Shown here: positions 8,911 to 18,210 of the stretch, piece by piece
Numbering within the stretch: position 1 is the stretch's first letter
How the letters are laid out: the number at the start of each line of letters is the position of its first letter
Assembly: GCA_023150565.1 (NCBI GenBank)
Contig: JAKLKR010000008.1
Coordinates: 12,748 to 57,913 of the forward strand
DNA length: 45,166 nt
From: Planctomycetota bacterium
GTDB lineage: Bacteria; Planctomycetota; UBA11346
Reading direction: 5' to 3'
The notes under the pieces: generated by a model
The model's input: the letters and a program-made list of their open reading frames with translations, nothing else
Told to the model about the DNA's origin: nothing
The model's database searches: none
Position numbers and translations under genes: made by a program

Positions 8911-8950
8911 ATCGAGCATAATGCTATTATAGTGTTTTGCTATACTATTT
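8911..8950 (-). promoter_or_regulatory. promoter and operator-like palindromes of the first GntR/LacI regulator
   Basis: An AT-rich island in GC-rich DNA between the oxidoreductase stop and the regulator start. On the minus strand, 8931-8926 reads TATAAT, a perfect sigma-70 -10 box; no convincing -35 is seen. Two dyads surround it: TATAG-N7-CTATA at 8928-8944 over the -10, and the 11-base palindrome AGCATAATGCT at 8915-8925, near the expected transcription start. The GCATAA half-site recurs in the operator-like repeat at 21722-21741. The arrangement fits autorepression, which is inference. Confidence 0.6.
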
Positions 8951-8976
8951 TGCGGGCCATTCGGCCGCCTGGCAGG

Positions 8977-10323
8977 TCACCCCAGGAAGCCGCAGCCAAG
9001 GTCGCGCAACCGGCGGTTGAGGGCGGAGCCATCCAGGCTGCGCGGCTGGAGCTTTTCGCGCGCCGCCCAGGCGGCGGCGGTGCCGGCGGCCTGGCCCATG
9101 CCCATGCAGGTGCCGGTGACGCGGTAGCTGGCGTGGGCCTCGTGGCTGCCGCTGATGCAGCGACCGGCCACCAGCAGGCCGTCGACGCCCTGGGGCAGCA
9201 GGCAGCGGTAGGGGATCTCGTAGGGCTTCATCGGGGTGTGATGGCCGCTCGCCACCCCGGCGCCGGGGGCCGGTTCGTGGATGTCGACGCAGAACTCGCC
9301 GAAGGTCACCGCATCGTCCCAGCGCCGCCCGGCCTGCAGGTCGCCCAGCTCGAGGCAGGCGTCGCCCACCACCCGCCGGCACTCGCGGATGCCGATGGCG
9401 GGGGCGGTCTGGGCCAGGCGCACCGTCTCGAGCCCGGGGATGCGGCGCAGGATGTCCACCGCCTCGTTGGCCAGCCGCCGGGCGTCGGCGGTGGCGCGCG
9501 ACAGGCCGCGGGTGTCGCGGGCGTCGAGCCGGTAGATGTGGGTGTGCTGCACCGCCGCCGCGCCGGGACGGGGAACGTTGATGATCCAGGGCGCGTAATT
9601 CACCGCACCGATGGGCAGGGTGTAGGGCAGGTTGGCGCGGGCGATGGCCTCCTGCATGGCGTTGTAGAGGGTGGAGGTCTCGCCCTGGACCCAGCCGGCA
9701 GGCAGGCCGTCGATCTCGAACATCATGGTCGCCGGCTGGCACAGCCCGTCCTGGCCGCGTCCGAGGTGGTAGGCGGCGCCGGCGCGGGCGGCGAGGTCAC
9801 CATCGCCAGATGCGTCGACGCACACCGCCGCCAGCACCGCCTCGCGCCCGGACTTGCCCTCGACCACCACCCCGCGCATCACCCCCCCCTCCACCACCGC
9901 ACCCACCACCGGGCAGTGGTACCAGAACTCGACCCCCAGCTCGTCGCACCAGGCTTCCAGCACCCGCTTCATCGCCTCGGTGTCGAAGCACCACCAGTCG
10001 TTCTGCGGGATCCACGCTTTCCACGCCCCGGCGGCCTGCAGGCGGGCGATCAGCTCATCGACCAGGAAGCCCTTGCGGCGGAAATCGAAGAAGGGATTGA
10101 GCAGGCCGGCGGTCCACACCCCGCCGAGCATGCCGTGCCGCTCGATCACCAGGGTGCGCGCCCCGGCCTTGCCCGCCGCGAGGGCGGCGGCGATGCCGGC
10201 CGGGCCGCCACCGGCCACCACCACATCGTACTGGCCGGCGACCGGGATCTGGCGCGGCGCCTCGGTGATCGAGCGTCGGTCGCCGGCGATGGTGGTGGGA
10301 TGGACGGGGTCGCGGTGCAGCAT
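8977..10323 (-). CDS. FAD-dependent oxidoreductase (FAD_oxidored family)
   Basis: A 448-residue flavoprotein. The dinucleotide-binding motif DVVVAGGGPAG lies at about residues 33-43 (Gly38, Gly40, Gly43) with the ribose-binding acid at Glu61 (LVIERHGMLGG). A second conserved stretch is VDASGDGDLAARAGA, and the C-terminus has PYEIPYRCLLP followed by GLLVAGRCISGSHEAHAS, all typical of the FAD_oxidored family. Family members are often encoded beside sugar-degradation genes, but most have unknown substrates. No signal peptide is visible, so it is probably cytoplasmic. Start: ATG at 10323 with GGGGA just upstream; the open frame to 10539 runs into the divergent regulator and is rejected. It is divergent from the AraC-type gene, a likely control partner. 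Confidence 0.85.
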   Translation of the reverse strand: MLHRDPVHPTTIAGDRRSITEAPRQIPVAGQYDVVVAGGGPAGIAAALAAGKAGARTLVIERHGMLGGVWTAGLLNPFFDFRRKGFLVDELIARLQAAGAWKAWIPQNDWWCFDTEAMKRVLEAWCDELGVEFWYHCPVVGAVVEGGVMRGVVVEGKSGREAVLAAVCVDASGDGDLAARAGAAYHLGRGQDGLCQPATMMFEIDGLPAGWVQGETSTLYNAMQEAIARANLPYTLPIGAVNYAPWIINVPRPGAAAVQHTHIYRLDARDTRGLSRATADARRLANEAVDILRRIPGLETVRLAQTAPAIGIRECRRVVGDACLELGDLQAGRRWDDAVTFGEFCVDIHEPAPGAGVASGHHTPMKPYEIPYRCLLPQGVDGLLVAGRCISGSHEAHASYRVTGTCMGMGQAAGTAAAWAAREKLQPRSLDGSALNRRLRDLGCGFLG

Positions 10324-10367
10324 GTCCCCAGCATACCACAGTCCGGCGGCCGCGGGGGCAGCGGCTG

Positions 10368-11264
10368 GTGGCGCCGCCCGCTGGTATTGTGTCTTTTTCC
10401 GCTGACACTGGGGTGGTGCTGTCAAGTTCCCCCCGTGATCTGCCAGAACAGGCCTGCCGCAGCTTTGAATGCGGTACCGGCTGGGATCTCTGCGTGCACG
10501 ACACCACCCGCCTATTGTGGCAATTCCTGCCGCCATCACGCTTCGCCCACCTGCGCCCCCCCTGCACCCTGGTCAAACGCCAGCACCAGGACCTCTGCGC
10601 CGGCTTCGACGGGGAGCGGGCGGCGGCGGCGGCCCGGCGCGTACCGGGCGGAGTGGTCAAGCGCTGCCATGCCGGCCTGGTCGAGGTGGCGGTGGCGGTG
10701 GGGTTCCAGGGGGCGCCCTGGCTGACCCTGTTCGCCGGGGTGCGACGCCCCGCGCCGGGATTGGCGGTCGAGGTTGCAGCGGACCCCCCCCTGGCCGGTC
10801 CCTGGGGGCGCGCGGTGGCGGCCCTGCCCGCCGCCACCGGCGACGAGCTGCGCAACCTCGCCGAGCTGCTGCACCAGCTCGGCAGCCGGCTGGTGCAGTG
10901 GCGCACCCTGGCCCTGCCGGTGCTGGTCGCCCCGGCCGCCGATCCCGGCCGGCGCGAACGCATCCACGACTGGATCCTGCGCCACCACCGTGGTCCGGTG
11001 CGGCTGGCCCAGCTCGCCGGCGAACTCGGCCTGAGCGAGGACCGCGCCTCGCATGCGGTGATCGAGGCCTGCGGCCAGGGCTTCGCCGCCCTGGTCACCG
11101 CCGAGCGCCTGCGCTCCGCCACCGACCTGCTGCGCCGCAGCGATCTGCCGATGGCGGCCGTGGCCGAAGCCTGCGGCTTCGGCGACCGCACCCGCTTCCA
11201 CAAGGTGTTCACCCAGGCGATGGGCCTGAGCCCGGCGCGCTGGCGGCGGCAGGCCGGTGCCTAG
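10368..11264 (+). CDS. AraC-family regulator with PocR-like sensor domain
   Basis: A protein of up to 298 residues. The C-terminal 100 residues are an AraC-type double helix-turn-helix: VRLAQLAGELGLSEDRASHAV, then LPMAAVAEACGFGDRTRFHKVF and GLSPARWRR. The N-terminal part resembles a PocR-type small-molecule/metal sensor, with CHAGLVEVAVAVGFQGAPWLTLFAGVR as the clearest piece and cysteines in QDLCAGF and KRCHAG. The start is uncertain: GTG 10368 opens the frame, and other in-frame GTG codons lie at 10389, 10413 and 10416; no strong ribosome binding site decides between them. It diverges from the oxidoreductase gene by 44 bases and its stop overlaps that of the minus-strand hydrolase. The ligand is unknown; a polyol or sugar-derived compound is plausible from context. 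Confidence 0.72.
   Translation: MAPPAGIVSFSADTGVVLSSSPRDLPEQACRSFECGTGWDLCVHDTTRLLWQFLPPSRFAHLRPPCTLVKRQHQDLCAGFDGERAAAAARRVPGGVVKRCHAGLVEVAVAVGFQGAPWLTLFAGVRRPAPGLAVEVAADPPLAGPWGRAVAALPAATGDELRNLAELLHQLGSRLVQWRTLALPVLVAPAADPGRRERIHDWILRHHRGPVRLAQLAGELGLSEDRASHAVIEACGQGFAALVTAERLRSATDLLRRSDLPMAAVAEACGFGDRTRFHKVFTQAMGLSPARWRRQAGA
10389..10408. promoter_or_regulatory. inverted repeat near the oxidoreductase/AraC divergent start region
   Basis: GTGTC at 10389-10393 and GACAC at 10404-10408 form a 5-base dyad with a 10-base spacer. It lies at or just inside the proposed start of the AraC-type gene and about 66 bases upstream of the oxidoreductase ATG. It may be a binding site for the adjacent regulator. 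If so, the true start of that regulator would be one of the later GTG codons. The dyad is short, so chance is possible. Confidence 0.25.
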
Positions 11265-12793
11265 CGGAAGCGCACCAGCTGCAGCACCTGGGGATAGTCG
11301 CGCACCTCCAGCCCGGTGGTGCTCAACCAGCCCCCGGCGCCGGCGGTGAAGGCCGGTTCGAGCGCGGGTTTGCGCGCCCGGTACTCGGGGTTGACCAGGT
11401 CGGCCATGCCCCCGTGCATGCGGGGCGCCGGCATGGCCATGAGGTCGAACAGGCGTGGCGCCTCGTAGCCCTCGGCCTGCAGGCGCAGGGTCGCCCGCCA
11501 GCGGCGGTGCACGGTGCCGGCCTCGCTCTCGGCCCAGAACGCCACCAGCAGCTCCTCGGCCCCGGGCAGCTGCTTGCGCCACACCTGGGTGCAGATGCCG
11601 GGGGCGGTGCCCTCCATGCGCCATTCGTAGGCGCTGTCGGCCTGGGGCTGGTGCCCGCCGTCGAGCACCCCATGCAGGTTCTGGGCGGCGTAGTACAGCG
11701 GCTTCAGCTCGCCGCCGGCCAGGGTGTTGAAGCTCGCCTCGCTCTCGTAGCCGGCATTGGTCATCTGCCGCCAGAAGCAGAAGTGCACCCGCGGCGACAC
11801 CCCCAGCCAGGCGTCGAGCAGGTCGCGGCGCAGCTCGTACTTGGCCGCCACCACCGGCGGCAGGTGCTGCTCGCCGTCAGCATTGACGAAGGTCGGCACC
11901 CCGTCCTCGGTGATCGACAGCGGCACCTCGCGCCCGGCCACCGCGCGCAGCCGTCCGCGTAGATCGGCGATCTGCGCCTCGTAGGAGCCCCAGCGGTTCC
12001 AGGGATGGAACTCGCTGGCGTGTTCCGGCAGGTTCGAGCGCCAGTAGGGCTGGCGGTACGGGTGGTAGCTGAACACATCGAGGTGCTTCATCAGCCCAGC
12101 CGCCAGCGCCTGGTCGATCCACGGCAGCGGGGTTGGCGCCAGGCATTGCAGCATGGCGGTGCCAGGGCCATGGATGATGGCATCGGCCTGCTCGGCGCGG
12201 ATCGCCGCCGCCACCGCCGCCGCCACCCGCACATAGAGCGCGGCCGGCACCACCGGGTTCTCGTTGCCGATGTTGGGCTCGTTCCAGATCTGCCAGTGGC
12301 GCACCCAGGGCTTGAGGTCGCGGACCGCGGCGGCGGCGAAGGCCGCGCCGCCAGCGACCTGCTCATCGGTCGGCTCGCCGTCCTTCATCCGGCTCCAGGG
12401 CAGGGGATCGAGCCGCACCAGCAGCGACACCCCGCGCTGCTGCAACTGCTCGGCATAGCGCAGGGCCCGCGGCCGTTGCCGCGCCCAGCGTTCCGCCGCC
12501 ACCGCCGGCGCCAGTCCGGCGAGCTTGCCGGCGGCGGCATAGTCGACCACCCACTTGTAGCCAGCGGCGGCGATGAGGTCGGGCAGCTTGGCCACCGTGG
12601 CCTCGTCGCCGCCCTCGGCGATCACCGTGGTATGGGTGCCGAATGGGCTGGCAGGGATGTCCTTGGCGGCGCGGGCGCTGCCCACCGGCACCAGCGCCTT
12701 CTGCTCGGCTGGCAGGTCGGCGTGGCGACGGACGGGGGATTCAGCCGCGGTCATGCACGTCCCCAGAAGAAGAAGCGGGATGAGGGCACGCAT
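11261..12793 (-). CDS. secreted clan GH-A-like glycoside hydrolase
   Basis: A 510-residue exported protein with an N-terminal signal ([19 protein letters not shown]). A TIM-barrel hydrolase of the GH-A clan is indicated by WQIWNEPN at residues 168-174 (acid/base Glu172) and PLSITEDG at 291-298 (nucleophile Glu296), with FSYHPY between them at about residues 241-246. Residues about 400-510 form a small beta domain. The family is not certain; GH39/GH5-like or a related unclassified group are the best guesses. Start: ATG at 12793, overlapping the stop of the upstream pseudopilin by one base (TGATG). It is last in the 21719-11261 unit and its stop overlaps the AraC gene stop on the opposite strand. 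Confidence 0.8.
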   Translation of the reverse strand: MRALIPLLLLGTCMTAAESPVRRHADLPAEQKALVPVGSARAAKDIPASPFGTHTTVIAEGGDEATVAKLPDLIAAAGYKWVVDYAAAGKLAGLAPAVAAERWARQRPRALRYAEQLQQRGVSLLVRLDPLPWSRMKDGEPTDEQVAGGAAFAAAAVRDLKPWVRHWQIWNEPNIGNENPVVPAALYVRVAAAVAAAIRAEQADAIIHGPGTAMLQCLAPTPLPWIDQALAAGLMKHLDVFSYHPYRQPYWRSNLPEHASEFHPWNRWGSYEAQIADLRGRLRAVAGREVPLSITEDGVPTFVNADGEQHLPPVVAAKYELRRDLLDAWLGVSPRVHFCFWRQMTNAGYESEASFNTLAGGELKPLYYAAQNLHGVLDGGHQPQADSAYEWRMEGTAPGICTQVWRKQLPGAEELLVAFWAESEAGTVHRRWRATLRLQAEGYEAPRLFDLMAMPAPRMHGGMADLVNPEYRARKPALEPAFTAGAGGWLSTTGLEVRDYPQVLQLVRFR

Positions 12794-13479
12794 CAGTAGG
12801 TCGCATTCCAGTATTGCTGGGCAGCCAGGGCGGCAGCGGCAGGAGTGTAGATCCAGAACCCATCGCCCTTTTTTCGTAGTTCAGTGTGGCCATCGACAAA
12901 CAAGGCGTTGCCGCCGTTGCGATGGCGGAAGGCCATCAGGTAGTCGTTCAGTGGTGCCGGGCTGGTGCCATCGCCGGAGCGGACGTAGGAACGCCAATCC
13001 CCCCAGGTCTGCTGGGTGCCGACCGGATAGGATTCCACCAGCAGGCACTTCATCGAGGGATTCTTAACATGGGTGATCATCCGCACCACATTGAGGCCTG
13101 AAGCCTGGATCCCCATGGTGGTGTAGTTGTGCCCATAGCCGAAGATGGTGGTCTTTTCCGGGCAGATGAATGTCCGTGGCGCCGTGGTTGGCGTGTAGGT
13201 GGCGCTCGAGGAGTAGTCCAGATAGGAGCGAAGCGTCCAGGTCCAGTTGGTGTTGCCGGAGTAGAGGCTGTCCCAGGGGATGATGCAGGGCACGATCACC
13301 CCGTCCCAGTCCGGGGTATACATGGTGGAAGCGAGCCCGAGCTGGCGCAGGTTGTTCTGGCAGGACATGGACCGCGCCGCCGAGCGCACCAGGTTCACCG
13401 CCGGCAGCAGCATTCCGGCCAGGATCGCCACGATGCTGATCACCACCAGCAGTTCGATCAGGGTGAAGGCGCGTTTCAT
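12793..13479 (-). CDS. type II secretion-like pseudopilin with H-X9-DG motif
   Basis: A 228-residue protein with a class III signal peptide: MKRA then FTLIELLVV, Glu at +5, and a hydrophobic helix to about residue 27. The residue before the expected cleavage site is Ala rather than the usual Gly. The C-terminal motif is [12 protein letters not shown], a true H-X9-DG, followed by HTELRKK. Its first 30 residues are nearly identical to those of the pseudopilin at 5120-5788, while the rest has diverged strongly. Start: ATG at 13479, overlapping the stop of the GH99-like lipoprotein by four bases (ATGA). It is coupled at its 3' end to the GH-A-like hydrolase. Presumably it is held in or processed at the inner membrane by the prepilin peptidase; its function is unknown. 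Confidence 0.85.
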   Translation of the reverse strand: MKRAFTLIELLVVISIVAILAGMLLPAVNLVRSAARSMSCQNNLRQLGLASTMYTPDWDGVIVPCIIPWDSLYSGNTNWTWTLRSYLDYSSSATYTPTTAPRTFICPEKTTIFGYGHNYTTMGIQASGLNVVRMITHVKNPSMKCLLVESYPVGTQQTWGDWRSYVRSGDGTSPAPLNDYLMAFRHRNGGNALFVDGHTELRKKGDGFWIYTPAAAALAAQQYWNATY

Positions 13480-15077
13480 GGCTGGGTCTCCCGCCCGTCC
13501 GGGCGCAGCAGGTCGTGGTAGCGGTATTGCAGGCCGTAGGTCTTCTCCTCGGCCACCGCCAGTACCGCCGGCAGCGCAGCCTGCCCCTGGCCGCAGTCGG
13601 CGCGCACTGGACCGGCGGCGATGGCTCCCAGTTCACCCATGCTCAGCCCGGCGGGCAGTTCCCGGCGGCCGACGCCGGGAATGTCCAGGGTGCGCGGCTT
13701 GTCCAGCCGCGCCCACCAGATCAGGGTCGGGTGGTAGGGCGGCTGGCGCCAGTCGCCCCACTGGGGATGCCCTGCCAGGTCGACCGGGTCGGGTTGGTGC
13801 GCCTTGCGCTGACCCTCAGGGGTGCCCCAGTTGACGCTGCGGGCGGTCACCTCGGCGGGGATGGCGCGGGGATAGCCGACGATGAGGTGCTCGCGCCAGG
13901 CCGCCGGTTCGCGGCCATCCTTGAACCAGCGGTTGTAATAGGCATGCACGTCGAGCAGGCAGCGACCCTTGAAGCGGGTGGGCGCGATGTCGGTGTCTTC
14001 CGAGAAGTCGTTCCAGGTCATGGCGTGCACGAAGCGCGCCCCCTGCGCCAGCGCGAGGGTGTAGGTGTCGTGGATGCGGCGGAAATCCGGCGGCGTCCAC
14101 GACTTCAGGGTGGGGCTGTAGTAGCCGATGCTGGTGCTCCACACATAGGGGATGCGGTGGCGGCGCTGCAGGATCGGCTGCATCTCGGCCAGGTAGGCGG
14201 TGGGGCCACCGGGATGGAAGCAGTGCACGGCGTCTGCGATGCCGTCCCAGGCCGCCCGCTCCGGTTCGTGCGGGCGCACGTCGGCGATGAAGTACAACTC
14301 CAGTCCGGCGGCGCGCACCCGGCGCAGCACCTCGCGCCAGCCGCAGTCAGGTGGCGCGGCCTTGGGATCGGGTTCCTTCTTCATCAGGTAGGAGGTGGCG
14401 AAATGGAACACCCCTGGGCGGCCATCGACCCGCCACAGGGCCGGGGAGCCCTGGACCAGGCGCAGCGCCCCGGTCAGGGACGCCGTCCATTCGTCCACGG
14501 TCATGATGTGCCCCTTGGGGTAGTCGCCGGAGCGGTTCTGGCCGTCGGGGAACAGTCCGACGCTGACCGGCAGGCCCGCGGCCGCCTTCAGCCAGCGCTG
14601 GAAGGTGGTGAACTGCGCCAGCGGGGTGTTGGTGGACGACAGTGGCTGGTCCGGCTTCCAGTCCGGCCACGGCAGCATGTCGAACAGGGCCACGTCGAAG
14701 CCGGCTTCGGCCATCAGTTCCAGGTCGGCACGCGCGCAGCGCTCCTGCTGGTCGAGGTAGGCGGGAGAACCTACCGCCAGCGTCGCAGGCATTCCCTGCT
14801 GGTCGGGCCAGCGCCAGTTCTGGTTGGCCTTGGTGGTCAGATTGCGCTTGTTCAGGTAGGCATCGGCCTGCCAGACCGTGGCGCCGTTGAGATCCCCCAG
14901 CGGGGTGTGCCAGGACATGACGCTGACCATGGTCTGGCGTCCAACCACCGCTTTGACGGCCGGAGCGCTCGCCGCCGAGGCCGACGAAGACGCCACAGTC
15001 TCGCTGCGCGGCGGCGGCTCCGCTTGGCTGCAGGCGCTCAGTAACAGGACACCGAGGATGATGGTGGGGGTGCGCAT
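13476..15077 (-). CDS. GH99/GH71-like glycoside hydrolase, predicted lipoprotein
   Basis: A 533-residue exported lipoprotein. The lipobox LLSAC places the lipidated cysteine at residue 16, followed by a Ser/Ala-rich tether (about 20-45). The catalytic part resembles the GH71/GH99-like barrel: [12 protein letters not shown] near the start, [28 protein letters not shown], and the hallmark [14 protein letters not shown] at residues 354-367. It is related in plan to the GH99-like protein at 5785-7809 but clearly diverged. Start: ATG at 15077, three bases after the upstream pseudopilin stop. It overlaps the following pseudopilin by four bases. It is probably anchored to the outer or inner membrane, acting on an alpha- or beta-glycan of unknown type. 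Confidence 0.78.
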   Translation of the reverse strand: MRTPTIILGVLLLSACSQAEPPPRSETVASSSASAASAPAVKAVVGRQTMVSVMSWHTPLGDLNGATVWQADAYLNKRNLTTKANQNWRWPDQQGMPATLAVGSPAYLDQQERCARADLELMAEAGFDVALFDMLPWPDWKPDQPLSSTNTPLAQFTTFQRWLKAAAGLPVSVGLFPDGQNRSGDYPKGHIMTVDEWTASLTGALRLVQGSPALWRVDGRPGVFHFATSYLMKKEPDPKAAPPDCGWREVLRRVRAAGLELYFIADVRPHEPERAAWDGIADAVHCFHPGGPTAYLAEMQPILQRRHRIPYVWSTSIGYYSPTLKSWTPPDFRRIHDTYTLALAQGARFVHAMTWNDFSEDTDIAPTRFKGRCLLDVHAYYNRWFKDGREPAAWREHLIVGYPRAIPAEVTARSVNWGTPEGQRKAHQPDPVDLAGHPQWGDWRQPPYHPTLIWWARLDKPRTLDIPGVGRRELPAGLSMGELGAIAAGPVRADCGQGQAALPAVLAVAEEKTYGLQYRYHDLLRPDGRETQP

Positions 15078-15080
15078 GGG

Positions 15081-15791
15081 TCAGGGGGTGTTGTGACGCC
15101 AGATGTCGTCGCGGTTGTTCTTGAGGTCGTCCCACAAGGCTGAGGCCACATGACCGTCCATGAACGCCACATTGGTGCGTTTGCCGCCGCCGTGGCGGGC
15201 GCAGGCCTGGCGTCCGCCGGTATTCCACGCGCCGTGCCCGGCGACTGGGCAATCGACCGACGGCGAACTGTGATAGCTGGGTGGCGACAGATCACCGCGC
15301 TCCGCTTCGCAAAGCAGGGCACGGGTGCTGGGACTCGTCACAGCACCGCGACGAATCGACTGATTGTAGTACGCGCAATGTGCGCTCGCATCCTCCAGGA
15401 TGCCATACCCACCACCCCACCACTCCTTGGCTTTAACCAATGACGGACAGCGCCATACCCCCTTGGTGACGTTTCCTCCTGCTCTGTCACGCCAGTCGCC
15501 AGATTGCACCGTCAGGTACCCCCCATCATCCAGAAGATTGGAATACCAATTGTAGTTCTTCTGGGCTGCGGTGGCACTGAATGGCTGGGTGTTAAGCGGA
15601 GGGAAGGAATCTTCGCTGTCATCGGCATAGGCGTGGAATGCCAGGGCGATCTGACGCAGGTTGCTTGAGCATTTCGAGGAATTTGCCGCCTCCCGCACCA
15701 TGGTCACCGCCGGCAGCAGCATCCCCGCCAGGATCGCCACGATGGCGATCACCACCAGCAACTCGATCAACGTGAATGCGCGCGTGCTCAT
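15081..15791 (-). CDS. type II secretion-like pseudopilin, H-X-DG type
   Basis: A 236-residue protein with leader MSTRA followed by FTLIELLVV (Glu at +5, Ala at -1) and a hydrophobic helix to about residue 28. The C-terminal motif is [16 protein letters not shown]. Here the spacing between His and Asp-Gly is 11 rather than 9, a two-residue insertion compared with its two siblings in this window. Start: ATG at 15791 inside a longer open frame that runs back through the upstream hydrolase in the wrong frame. It lies 31 bases after the hydrolase stop and three bases before the GH99-like lipoprotein start. Function unknown; see the co-occurrence with hydrolases. Confidence 0.85.
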   Translation of the reverse strand: MSTRAFTLIELLVVIAIVAILAGMLLPAVTMVREAANSSKCSSNLRQIALAFHAYADDSEDSFPPLNTQPFSATAAQKNYNWYSNLLDDGGYLTVQSGDWRDRAGGNVTKGVWRCPSLVKAKEWWGGGYGILEDASAHCAYYNQSIRRGAVTSPSTRALLCEAERGDLSPPSYHSSPSVDCPVAGHGAWNTGGRQACARHGGGKRTNVAFMDGHVASALWDDLKNNRDDIWRHNTP

Positions 15792-15822
15792 GGCCCACCT
15801 CTGGGGGAATGTACCACCGGAG

Positions 15823-18210
15823 TCACGGCTTCGCCGCATCCAGACGCAGCAGATGGCAGCGGTCGATCTCCAGGACGTTGTCCTGGGCCTGGCTGTTGAA
15901 GCCGAAGCTGAGGTGGCTGACGCGATCGAGGTCGAGCCGGCCATTGGTGTCGGGCTCGGTGGCCGAGCAGTGGTCGAGGTCGGCGAAACGCACCAGCGCC
16001 CACTGCCAGCGGCCGTCGCCCAGGGCCTGGGTCTCGGCGGTGTACCAGCCGGCCCCGCCCTCGAAGGCGAACAGGCGCACGGTGGCGGGCTTGGCGCAGC
16101 GCAGGCGCACCAGCACGGCGTCGCTGGCGGCCAGGCCGGCAGGGGCGGCGATGCGCGGGTAGGCCCAGTTGTCGCCGGCAGCGGGGAAGCGCACCTCCAG
16201 TCGCACCGAGCCATCGGCCTGCACCGTGCAGGTGCGGGTGGCGCCGGCGGCGATGTTGGCGTCGGCCCCCGCCAGGACCGCGGCCGGGATGGCGGTGCGG
16301 TTCGCGGCGGGGAGCGAGGCGAGCAGCCGCTCGCCGTCGATTGCGCTGGCGGCGGCGATGGCGAAGGGCGGCAGGGCGGCGCCATCGGATCCCGAGCCAT
16401 CGACGCGCCAGACGCCGGCACCGCCATCGCCGGGCTGCACCTGCCACGCCACCGTGGCGCTGGACTGGGCCGGCAGGTCGACCGCCCGTTCGGCGCCATC
16501 GCGCAGGATCCCCCCAGCCGGCGCCAGCAGGCGCAGGCGGGCCCGGGCCGGGGTCGACGCCAGGTTCCACACCCGCAGGGTGAACGGCACCCCCTCGCTG
16601 CGCGCCGCCAGCTTCCAGCCCTGGAGCAGCGGTTCGACCTGGTCGGGCACCGCCACCAGCTGCAGCACCAGCGGCGAGGCGCTGGGCACGGCGCGCCGGT
16701 CGGCGGCACGGGCGCGGGCAGTCAGGGCGGTGGCCGGAGTGTCGCGCACCAGACCGGCGAGCGCCGCCGGCGCCAGTTCGCACACCACCGCCCCATCGGG
16801 GACCGCCAGGCTGCCGTCGGCCGCCGCCGGCAGGCGACGGCCGTCGATGCCGTAGGCGGCAAGCAGCGGGAACCCCGGGTTCCAGCGCCGGGCCAGGTCG
16901 GTCCCCCCCAGCCACACCACCGCCACCGCCCGCGCGCCGTCGGCGAACACCCGCGCCCGCAGCGCCCCCGGCACCGCCAGATCGCCGGCATAGCCCAGGC
17001 CGGCCAGGCGGCGCGCCAGGTGGCCATAGGCGGCGAGCGCCAGCAGCGGGGTGCCGTCGCGGCCGGTGAGGCCGAAGTTGTTGTGGTTCTCGGGATAGAA
17101 CGGCAGCACGAAGGCGAAATGGCGGGCGATGCCGCAGGCGCGCGCCTCGGCGGCGCGCACCGCGATGGTCAGCGCGCTGGTGGCATCGTCGGCCAGGCTG
17201 GGCCGGTCGGTGCCGAGCGGCCACGGCTTGCCCGACTCGGTGATCCACAACGGCACCGCGCCATCGCCAACCGCGGCCAGTTCGCTGCGCAGGGTGGCGA
17301 CATAGGCTTCGACCGCACGCGGGTCGCCGTAGTGGTGGAAGCTGATGAAGTCGCTGGCCGCGCTCAGGCCGTTGGCCCACAGGCGCGCCCGGAATATTTT
17401 CGACTCGCCGCCGGTGAGCACCGCCCCGCCGACCTGGACCTCGGGCGCGCCCTGGCGCAGGCCCCACAGCACGGCGCGGTGCAGCGCCACCAGGTGGTCG
17501 ACCGATCCACCGCCCGAGAATCCAGTGAGGTCGGGCTCGTTCCACACCTCGACCGCCCCGGTGGTGGCCCAACGGGCGCCCAGCTGGCGCCAGGCGGTGG
17601 CGGCGGCGGCGAGATCCTGCGGATACTTGCCCGAGGAGGTCCCCATCCAGGCCGGGGCGTCGTGGAACACCTCCAGCAGCGGCACCCCGGAAGAAGCCCA
17701 TTGCGCACGCAGACGGTCGTTGCGGTGGGGGTTGACGCCGTCGAAGCGGCCGGCGGCCGGCTGGATGCCGTTCCAGCTCATGCGCTCGCGGCCCATCGCC
17801 AGGCCCAGGCGCTGCGCCAGGCGTACCAGCGCGGCGCGGCGGTCGTCCTCCTTCACCAGCCAGGCCATGGCGGCGTCGACGGAGAAGAAGGGGTCGACGC
17901 GACCGTGCCCCAGGGCGGGATCCTCGGCCACCAGCCCCAGGCGCGTGCCGTCGGCAAAGGCCAGCTCGTGCCAGCCCGCGGCCGGGACCAGACGCAGGAT
18001 GGCGGCGCCGGCGGCATCGGCGGCGATGGTGCCGGCGGCCTCTTCGCGGCCGGTGCTGTCGCGCAGGGTCCAGGCCACGCTGGACCCGGGCGCGGCGCGC
18101 AGCGGCAGTTCGGCCGCGGCCCCGGCGGCGACGGCAAAGCGCGAGGGATCAGGGGTGTCGACCGCTGCCACCGCGGCCACCGCAAGCAGCAGCAGGCCGG
18201 GACGGATCAC
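15823..18210 (-). CDS. secreted clan GH-A-like glycoside hydrolase, tandem paralogue B
   Basis: A 795-residue exported protein. Residues 1-17 are a signal peptide. Residues 20-100 form a beta-sandwich, about 105-440 a GH-A barrel (GH39/GH5-like) with [17 protein letters not shown] (acid/base Glu225) and [10 protein letters not shown] (nucleophile Glu325), and about 450-795 several beta domains ending in a carbohydrate-binding-like module ([15 protein letters not shown]). Start: GTG at 18210, overlapping the stop of its paralogue by four bases (GTGA), which places the signal peptide correctly; no ATG fits. It is a tandem copy of the gene at 18207-20600, similar along the full length. Both catalytic acids are kept, so it is probably active. 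Confidence 0.82.
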   Translation of the reverse strand: MIRPGLLLLAVAAVAAVDTPDPSRFAVAAGAAAELPLRAAPGSSVAWTLRDSTGREEAAGTIAADAAGAAILRLVPAAGWHELAFADGTRLGLVAEDPALGHGRVDPFFSVDAAMAWLVKEDDRRAALVRLAQRLGLAMGRERMSWNGIQPAAGRFDGVNPHRNDRLRAQWASSGVPLLEVFHDAPAWMGTSSGKYPQDLAAAATAWRQLGARWATTGAVEVWNEPDLTGFSGGGSVDHLVALHRAVLWGLRQGAPEVQVGGAVLTGGESKIFRARLWANGLSAASDFISFHHYGDPRAVEAYVATLRSELAAVGDGAVPLWITESGKPWPLGTDRPSLADDATSALTIAVRAAEARACGIARHFAFVLPFYPENHNNFGLTGRDGTPLLALAAYGHLARRLAGLGYAGDLAVPGALRARVFADGARAVAVVWLGGTDLARRWNPGFPLLAAYGIDGRRLPAAADGSLAVPDGAVVCELAPAALAGLVRDTPATALTARARAADRRAVPSASPLVLQLVAVPDQVEPLLQGWKLAARSEGVPFTLRVWNLASTPARARLRLLAPAGGILRDGAERAVDLPAQSSATVAWQVQPGDGGAGVWRVDGSGSDGAALPPFAIAAASAIDGERLLASLPAANRTAIPAAVLAGADANIAAGATRTCTVQADGSVRLEVRFPAAGDNWAYPRIAAPAGLAASDAVLVRLRCAKPATVRLFAFEGGAGWYTAETQALGDGRWQWALVRFADLDHCSATEPDTNGRLDLDRVSHLSFGFNSQAQDNVLEIDRCHLLRLDAAKP

